A stretch of 45,937 nt of DNA from an uncultured Faecalibacterium sp. (lineage in GTDB: Bacteria > Bacillota > Clostridia > Oscillospirales > Ruminococcaceae). Positions 41,054 to 45,937 of the stretch are shown here, in pieces. Below the pieces are notes generated by a model, which saw only the letters and a list, made by a program, of their open reading frames with translations, had not been told where the DNA came from and made no database searches. The translations under genes and the position numbers were made by a program. Position 1 is the stretch's first letter, and every line of letters begins with the position of its first letter. The DNA is taken from the NCBI GenBank assembly GCA_900540455.1, contig UQGD01000016.1, positions 1 to 45,937 of the forward strand. Direction: 5' to 3'.

Positions 41054-43717
41054 TCAAATCAACGGATAGTGCTTTTTCTGGTAGAAGGTCTTTACCACCG
41101 TGGTCAGCAGCATATACGTCAACGCCACCACCAGCAAAAAGCCGAAGTACCAGAGGGGGAGCTGCGTCAGACCGAAAAGCCCGCCGCCTTTGGTAAAAGT
41201 AAGTCCGGTAAAGACCATGATACCCGCAAGGGTGGTGACCATCACCGGGGCAGAGGGGCGGCTCTGCACAAAGGGGATGCGGTGGGTGCGTAAAAAGTGC
41301 AGGATGAGCACCTGCGTCCACATGGACTCCAAAAACCACCCGGTCTGGAACAGGGCAACATAGTGCAACCGCACAGCCGGGTCGGTCAGGTGGAGGTAGG
41401 TCACACCGCCGCAGAGCGCCGGGCACAGCACGTAGTACAAAAACAGGAAGGTGGCAATGTCGAACACCGAGCTGATGGGTCCGAAGGAGAGCATGAACCG
41501 CCCCAGCGTCCGGCCGGACCAATCCCGGGGGGAAAGGTTCTCTTCCTCGTCCACATTGTCCCACGGCAGAATGATGCACAGGGCATCGTACAGCAGGTTC
41601 AGCAGCAAAAGCTGCAACGAGGTCATGGGCAGAAAGGGCAAAAACGCACTGGCGCAGACGATGGAAAGGATGTTGCCAAAGTTGGAGCTGGCGGTGATCT
41701 TAATGTACTTCAGCATATTGGTAAAGGTCTTGCGGCCTTCCAGAATGCTCTCTTCCAGCACCCCAAGGTCTTTTTGCAGCAGCACCACGTCTGCGGCGTC
41801 CTTGGCAGCATCCACCGCCGTATCCACCGAGATGCCCACGTTGGCCTCGCACAGGGCGGGGATGTCGTTGATACCATCCCCCAAAAAGCCTACGGTGTGG
41901 CCGTTCTGCTCCAAGGCCGCCACCAGCCGCACCTTCTGCCCCGGGGTCAGTTCTGCAAAAACGTGGACTTCCTCCACGGCAGCAGAAAGGGCACTGTCGG
42001 CCATTTCGTCCAGCTGCGCCCCCGTCAGAACCCTGCCGCAGGGGATGTCCACCCGGCGGCAGATGGACACGGCAACATCCGCCTGATCTCCCGTGAGAAC
42101 TTTCGGGGTCACTTTCAGTCGTTTCAGGGCTGCAATGGAGGCTCTTGCGGTCTTTTTGGGGGCATCGAAAAAGGCCAGATACCCCACCAGTGTCAGATTT
42201 TGCTCATCGGCAGAGGTGATATGGTCGGCGGTGCCCATTTCTTTTTGTGCCACGGCGATGACCTTCATGCCGTCCTGCAGCATCTCGCTGACCACTGCCG
42301 AAACGCTTTGGGCGGTGTCCTCTTCCATGGGCAGCACCTGTCCCCGGTAGGCCACGGTGCCGCACCGGGCCACCACATGGGCAACGTCCCCTTTCAGGAT
42401 CAGTTTGCTGCTGCCGTCCGCCGCCGTTACAAGGGTGCTGACTACCTTCCGGGCATAGTCAAAGGGAATTTCATCCGTTTTGCGGTATTGCGCCAGCAGT
42501 TCTCCGAAATGTGCCTCCCTGCCCGGCATGGTCTGGCAGGCCAGCAGGGCGTTGTCAATGGGGTTGCGCACCCCGGAGTGGTAAAAGCTGTTGAGAAAAG
42601 CCAGATCCAGCGCCTCGGCGCTTTCATTGCCCAGCACGTCCATGTAGTATTCCAGCAGGATGCTCTCGTTGGTCAGGGTGCCGGTCTTGTCCATGCACAG
42701 CACATCCATGCTGCCAAAGCCCTGCATGGCGTTGATGTCCTTGATGATGGTTTGCTTGCGGCTCATGGCAAGGCTGCCCCGTGCCAGACAAGCGGTGATG
42801 ACCATGGGCAGCATCTCCGGCATCAGCCCCACCGCCACCGACAGGGCAAAGGCAAAGGATTCCAGCCAGTTGCCCCCGGTGAGACCCAGCAGCAAAAACA
42901 CCAGCGGGATCAGCACCCCCATAAACCGCAGCATTACCCATGCGATGGAGTTAGCGCCTTTCTGAAAGGCCTGCTTTTCCTCCGGGTCGTCCTTGGAAAA
43001 GCTGCCGTAGAGGGTATTTTTGCCCACTGCCACCACAACGCCCTCGCCCTTGCCGCTAATGACGGTGGTTGCCATAAAGGCGAGATTTTCCAGTTGGGTC
43101 ACGGGGCGAGGGCTGCCGTAGCAGAGGGTGCGGCAGCTTTTTTCCACCACCGCACTTTCCCCGGTGATGGCAGCCTGCGAGAGAAACAGGTCGGTGACAG
43201 CAGTGAGCCGCAAATCAGCCGGCACCCGATCCCCTGCCGACAGCAGCACCACGTCTCCCACGACCAGTTCCTCCGCCGGAATGTCCATGCACACACCGCC
43301 CCGCCGCACCCGGATGCGCTGATGGATCAGCCGGTCCAGTTGCTGGGCGGCGTTTTTGGCACGCAATTCCTGCACCAGACGGATGCCGCCGCTGATGAGA
43401 ATCATGGAAAAGATAATGAGGGCTGTGGTGGCGTTCTTGGAAAAATCGGAGGCCAAAAGACCATCCGTCACCAGTGAAATGCTCCCCAGCACAAAGAGAA
43501 TGACGTTGAAGGGGTTGATGAACGCCCGCCGCAGCCGCCGGAGCATGGTATCGCTACTGCGGCTGCCGAAGCAGTTGGAGCCGTATTTCTCCCGCTGCCG
43601 CTCCACCTGCTCCGGGGACAAACCTGCCGGGGAGCTGCCCAGCTCCCCGTAGAGCTGCGCTGCCTCCCGGTATGCGTATTTCTTGATGCGGCTGTCAAAC
43701 AGGGTGGTCTTGGACAC
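41054..43717 (-). CDS. Second magnesium-transporting P-type ATPase, P3B type
   Basis: An 887-residue paralogue of the neighbouring MgtA. It has AITGESAVVEK, phosphorylation motif CMDKTGTLTNES, KGDVAHVVA, TGDQADVAVSICRRVDI and LGDGINDIPALCEANVGISVD, then ITASSNFGNILSIVCASAFLPF and a C-terminal multi-helix block. The N-terminal cytosolic part lacks the long Met/Lys/Glu start of MgtA. A GTG start at 43717 is chosen because GAGGAGGGG lies 6 nt upstream; no ATG is suitably placed. It heads the cluster ATPase - regulator - mgtA - micro-protein. Cargo specificity (Mg2+ versus another divalent ion) is inferred from family only. Confidence 0.9.
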   Translation of the reverse strand: MSKTTLFDSRIKKYAYREAAQLYGELGSSPAGLSPEQVERQREKYGSNCFGSRSSDTMLRRLRRAFINPFNVILFVLGSISLVTDGLLASDFSKNATTALIIFSMILISGGIRLVQELRAKNAAQQLDRLIHQRIRVRRGGVCMDIPAEELVVGDVVLLSAGDRVPADLRLTAVTDLFLSQAAITGESAVVEKSCRTLCYGSPRPVTQLENLAFMATTVISGKGEGVVVAVGKNTLYGSFSKDDPEEKQAFQKGANSIAWVMLRFMGVLIPLVFLLLGLTGGNWLESFAFALSVAVGLMPEMLPMVITACLARGSLAMSRKQTIIKDINAMQGFGSMDVLCMDKTGTLTNESILLEYYMDVLGNESAEALDLAFLNSFYHSGVRNPIDNALLACQTMPGREAHFGELLAQYRKTDEIPFDYARKVVSTLVTAADGSSKLILKGDVAHVVARCGTVAYRGQVLPMEEDTAQSVSAVVSEMLQDGMKVIAVAQKEMGTADHITSADEQNLTLVGYLAFFDAPKKTARASIAALKRLKVTPKVLTGDQADVAVSICRRVDIPCGRVLTGAQLDEMADSALSAAVEEVHVFAELTPGQKVRLVAALEQNGHTVGFLGDGINDIPALCEANVGISVDTAVDAAKDAADVVLLQKDLGVLEESILEGRKTFTNMLKYIKITASSNFGNILSIVCASAFLPFLPMTSLQLLLLNLLYDALCIILPWDNVDEEENLSPRDWSGRTLGRFMLSFGPISSVFDIATFLFLYYVLCPALCGGVTYLHLTDPAVRLHYVALFQTGWFLESMWTQVLILHFLRTHRIPFVQSRPSAPVMVTTLAGIMVFTGLTFTKGGGLFGLTQLPLWYFGFLLVVALTYMLLTTVVKTFYQKKHYPLI

Positions 43718-43750
43718 AGTGCGCCCCTCCTCTGGTGTTTGGATACCCTT

Positions 43751-43809
43751 ATTGTAACATGGATGCGCTGAAAATCCACCGGCTGTTTCTTGTTTTTTTC
43801 TTGCGATTG
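43751..43809 (-). promoter_or_regulatory. Promoter and direct repeats upstream of the second Mg2+ ATPase
   Basis: Minus-strand TACAAT (43751-43756) is a good -10 box, 33 bp before the GTG; the -35 position (GTGGAT) is poor. Upstream, TTTCTTG occurs at 43786-43792 and again at 43797-43803, an 11-bp period. The distal copy continues into CGATTG to give TTCTTGCGATTG, nearly identical to the mgtA repeat TTCCTTGCGATTG. The distal unit is 44 bp from the -10 here and 45 bp at mgtA. Confidence 0.7.
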
Positions 43810-43924
43810 CAGGGAGGGTCAGGCAAAAATCGACGATGCCGCCGTATCCGTGAGATTTCGGAGCATTCTTCAAGGATAAGTCCTACTCTCTCCACTTTAT
43901 TGCAATAAATTTCCCAAAACCCTC

Positions 43925-43953
43925 TTGACGATTTTCACATGCAGTGGTATTTT
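43925..43953 (+). promoter_or_regulatory. Candidate promoter of a structured RNA
   Basis: TTGACG (43925-43930) and TATTTT (43948-43953) with a 17-bp spacer point rightward. No protein gene begins behind it for over 600 bp. Confidence 0.5.
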
Positions 43954-43959
43954 TCTTGT

Positions 43960-44184
43960 AAATCCCACTGATTTTGTGGAGTAGCCTGAATCTCTCCACA
44001 AGATGTGGTCGTGTTCATTTTGAACATAGCCACAGAAAGTGGTTGGTTATCACCGTGAGACCCACCACTTCAGTGAGGGAAAGTCCGCAAAAGAATTTAC
44101 CGCCCCGCAACACACCCGATCTATTTTGCCGCCGTTTCACCCGACAAAATCATCGCTGCGCTGCGTGGGCGGTATTTTTCTTTT
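43960..44184 (+). ncRNA. Candidate structured RNA (~225 nt), undescribed
   Basis: Directly behind the candidate promoter are consecutive perfect hairpins. TTGTGGAG/CTCCACAA spans 43974-44001. TGTGG..TGTTCA/TGAACA..CCACA spans 44004-44034. AAGTGGT/ACCACTT spans 44037-44070. A last long stem pairs ACCGCCC (44099-44105) with GGGCGGT (44167-44173), encloses an ATTTTG/CAAAAT hairpin, and ends in ATTTTTCTTTT, like a terminator. No open frame with a ribosome site fits. It could be a regulatory RNA of the mobile element or a structured leader of mobC. I recognise no known RNA family. Confidence 0.45.
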
Positions 44185-44602
44185 AGGGAGCTGCACCTTG
44201 AAAATTTCATGAGCCGACCGAACGTGATACCGACTTTTCGTCAACGCCGCTGCACAAACAGGGGCAGGAACTTCGTTCGGAGCAAACGGTGACCCACATA
44301 CACGAGCAGCGGAACTCTCTACTTATTTTTGTGTCTTAACAATTCGGAAACATTTGTTAAAAATACGTTTTGAGCGCAGCGGTAGAGGGCAAGAACCGTC
44401 CCGTGGCCACAAATTTTCAATTCTTGAAAATTTCCTGTCCATCCGGGACTTCACTTCTACAATGCGTCTGCATTTCCGAAGTGATCTTGTTGGGGCGTGC
44501 CTGCCCCAAACCCTGCTCATATTCGCACCTTGCGGTGCGAAAGAACGGCGTGTCGTGCTTACATAGCTTCACCGAGAAGCTAGCAAGACGACAGGAGGTT
44601 CA
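44185..44602. other. Inverted-repeat region before mobC, candidate origin of transfer
   Basis: About 400 bp without a gene but with four perfect inverted repeats. They are TTAACAA/TTGTTAA (44336-44360), AAATTTTCAA/TTGAAAATTT (44411-44433), TTCGCACC/GGTGCGAA (44522-44541) and TAGCTTC/GAAGCTA (44564-44582). The sequence TTGAAAATTTC also occurs at 44198-44208. Such repeats directly before mobC and the relaxase gene are where oriT normally lies in mobilisable elements. The segment AACGGCGTGTCGTGCTTACA (44543-44562) follows the third repeat and could hold the nick site. The nick itself cannot be placed. Confidence 0.5.
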
Positions 44603-45016
44603 ATGAACAAAAGCACGACCCACCGCCACGACACGCCGAACAACAAAACGCACATCATCAAGTTCCGTGTGACGGAAACTGAAAAGTTGGAACTTGAAAA
44701 TACCGCAAAACTCCTTCATCTCTCCCTGTCCACTCTCATCCGCCGTGCGCTGCACAGTGCAAAGATCGAGCGCACGGTTGTCGTTGCCGGCGGCGGAGAA
44801 GAAACCCTGAACGCCGTTTCCACTCTGCTTGCCCAGTGCGGCAAGGTGGGCGGAAACCTGAACCAACTCGCACGACACTTCAACTCCGGTGGAGCAGATA
44901 CCGAACAACTCCGGGCGAAACTTCTTGACGAACTTACAGACCTGACTGCCTTCCGGCTCAACGCCGAGAAAAATCTTGGTGAACTGTATGGCAACGCTCA
45001 AGCATATCGCCTCTAA
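44603..45016 (+). CDS. mobC: Mobilisation accessory protein MobC-like
   Basis: A 137-residue relaxosome protein. Residues 18-50 (HIIKFRVTETEKLELENTAKLLHLSLSTLIRRAL) look like a ribbon-helix-helix DNA-binding domain. The second half contains the MobC-type LLAQCGKVGGNLNQLARHFNSGG and a helical tail. Such proteins bind near oriT and help the relaxase open the DNA. GACAGGAGG precedes the ATG. The relaxase start lies inside its 3' end (29-bp overlap), so the two are translationally coupled. Confidence 0.88.
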   Translation: MNKSTTHRHDTPNNKTHIIKFRVTETEKLELENTAKLLHLSLSTLIRRALHSAKIERTVVVAGGGEETLNAVSTLLAQCGKVGGNLNQLARHFNSGGADTEQLRAKLLDELTDLTAFRLNAEKNLGELYGNAQAYRL

Positions 45017-45937
45017 GAATTCGGACTACTCCGCCATCGAAGCGTACCTGATTTACCAGCACGATGAGTTCACCGGGAAGCAGCTTCTTGATCAACAAGG
45101 CAGGCCCATGCTGCGGGATTCGTACATTCTGGATACGCTTGAATGCGGCGATTTCTCGTTTGCAACGGCCTGCCTGCTGGCAAACCGAAAGTACAACAAG
45201 AACAACCACCCCGATGATATTAAGAGCCACCAGTATATCATCAGCTTTGACCCCAGAGATGCAGCCGACAACGGCTTGACCATGGAAAAAGCACAGGCTC
45301 TCGGCCTGAACTTCTGTAAAGCAAACTTTCCCGGTCATCCTGCCATCGTCTGCACCCACCCGGATGGGCATAACCATTCGGGAAATATCCATGTCCACAT
45401 CGTGATCGGCAGCATCCGCACACGAGAAGTGGAACGCAAGCCCTATATGCAGAAGCCTCGTGACTGGCGTGAGGGCATGAAGCACTCCAGCACAGCCCAG
45501 ACCATGCGGCACCTGCGTGTCGCAGTCATGGAAATGTGCGAATGCGCTGACCTGCACCAGATCAACCTACTGGAAGCACAAGGCAACCGTGTTTCTGAAC
45601 GGGAATACTGGGCGCGGCGGCGTGGACAGAAACGGCTTGACCAAGCCAACGCACGACTGATCGTAGCGGGGCAGAAGCCTAAACAGACTGTCTACCAGAC
45701 GGAACTGGAAACGCTGCGAAAGCAAATCGACTCTGTTCTGAAGAAGGCTACCACCTTCGAGGAATTTTCTGCATTGCTCATGCAGGAACACGGCGTTGCC
45801 GTGAAAGAGAGCCGAGGGCGATTGAGCTACTGCCCGCCCAATCGGGTAAAGTTCATCACCGCCCGGAAGCTGAGCAAGAAGTTTGAGAAAAAGCAGGTGC
45901 TCGCCGCACTCGCTCAGAACATCCGGCTTGCTCCGAC
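44988..45937 (+). CDS. Relaxase/mobilisation nuclease, MOBP-type (cut by window end)
   Basis: At least 316 codons, open at the right edge. The start MATLKHIASKNSDYSAIEAYL carries the conserved N-terminal Tyr region (SDYSAIEAYLIYQ), where the nicking tyrosine is expected. HQYIISFDPRD leads into the catalytic core, and THPDGHNHSGNIHVHIVIGS is the HUH-type metal-binding motif. An Arg/Lys-rich helical part follows (EREYWARRRGQKRLDQ; LRKQIDSVLKKA). The protein nicks oriT and leads the strand into the recipient. It resembles relaxases of Tn1549-like elements in gut Firmicutes. The start is taken at 44988 because homology begins there; the overlap with mobC is typical. Confidence 0.9.
   Translation, partial: MATLKHIASKNSDYSAIEAYLIYQHDEFTGKQLLDQQGRPMLRDSYILDTLECGDFSFATACLLANRKYNKNNHPDDIKSHQYIISFDPRDAADNGLTMEKAQALGLNFCKANFPGHPAIVCTHPDGHNHSGNIHVHIVIGSIRTREVERKPYMQKPRDWREGMKHSSTAQTMRHLRVAVMEMCECADLHQINLLEAQGNRVSEREYWARRRGQKRLDQANARLIVAGQKPKQTVYQTELETLRKQIDSVLKKATTFEEFSALLMQEHGVAVKESRGRLSYCPPNRVKFITARKLSKKFEKKQVLAALAQNIRLAP

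Larger units (their letters stand above)
35775..45937. mobile_element. Integrative mobilisable/conjugative element (left part)
   Basis: A large serine recombinase lies at the junction with the glycolytic genes. MobC and a MOBP-type relaxase lie at the other side, running off the window. Between them sit two Mg2+ ATPases, a winged-helix regulator and a micro-protein as apparent cargo. The left boundary is probably between 35470 and 35810; no attachment site core could be identified because only one end is visible. Whether the Mg2+ genes belong to the element or to an older insertion is inference. The frameshift in the recombinase suggests this copy may not move by itself. Confidence 0.65.

Noticed and set aside
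44066..44090. GAGGGAAAGTCC resembling an RNase P RNA core element
   Set aside because: The region is too short and the other conserved blocks are missing or in the wrong order.
43974..44186. 70-codon plus-strand frame in the region behind the Mg2+ cluster
   Set aside because: TTG start without a ribosome site, residues unlike a protein, and the same bases form consecutive perfect hairpins better explained as RNA structure.
1..45937. CRISPR arrays, rRNA genes and insertion sequences
   Set aside because: No regularly spaced repeats, rRNA-like sequence or transposase gene could be found; the serine recombinase and relaxase are the only mobility genes.

Overview
The window looks like a chromosome segment of a GC-rich Clostridia member, most likely Oscillospiraceae of the Faecalibacterium/Gemmiger/Subdoligranulum group. 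This is inferred from gene content, strong AGGAGG-type ribosome binding sites, sigma-A promoters with 17-bp spacing, protein style and GC content. No rRNA or other species marker is present. About 37 intact protein genes, one broken gene, one gene cut by the window edge and two tRNAs can be supported.

Left part (1-8.1 kb) is mostly minus strand and holds housekeeping and repair genes. They are a YhcH-family/DUF2200 pair, an acetyltransferase-like gene with a D-2-hydroxyacid dehydrogenase, a Sir2 deacylase divergent from an Ogt DNA methyltransferase, and an operon encoding a small membrane protein, a TetM/EF-G-like GTPase fused to a Rae1/YacP-like nuclease domain, and the NAD(P)H-hydrate dehydratase NnrD.

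The middle (8.2-35.4 kb) is core metabolism, mostly plus strand. It contains a five-gene oligopeptide ABC importer with a long leader, RNase J with a ~300-nt leader, the c-di-AMP phosphodiesterase GdpP, UDP-galactopyranose mutase, and rmlA-rmlD-rmlB for dTDP-rhamnose precursors. A small secreted protein, a minus-strand phosphofructokinase, tRNA-Gln(CTG) and tRNA-Pro(CGG), a secreted C39-like cysteine peptidase, a SpoIID-like protein and citrate synthase with a membrane protein follow. The glycolytic run gap-pgk-tpiA-gpmI closes this part. Together with pfkA these genes cover much of lower glycolysis, and many units have recognisable promoters and hairpin terminators.

The right part (about 35.8 kb to the end) is accessory DNA. 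A frameshifted large serine recombinase lies near the junction with gpmI. Next comes a minus-strand Mg2+ cluster: two P3B-type Mg2+ ATPases, an orphan winged-helix regulator between them, and an overlooked 57-aa membrane protein behind the last ATPase. Both ATPases carry matching 11-bp-period direct repeats 44-45 bp upstream of their -10 boxes, which suggests a self-contained regulon. Beyond it is about 0.9 kb without a convincing gene, holding a candidate structured RNA (about 43960-44184) and a set of perfect inverted repeats that may be an origin of transfer. MobC and a MOBP-type relaxase follow, the latter cut by the window end. This reads as an integrative mobilisable/conjugative element carrying Mg2+ uptake genes, whose recombinase may be inactive.

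The most unusual items are the GTPase-Rae1 fusion, the Mg2+ regulon with its direct repeats and micro-protein, and the candidate structured RNA next to the mobilisation genes.
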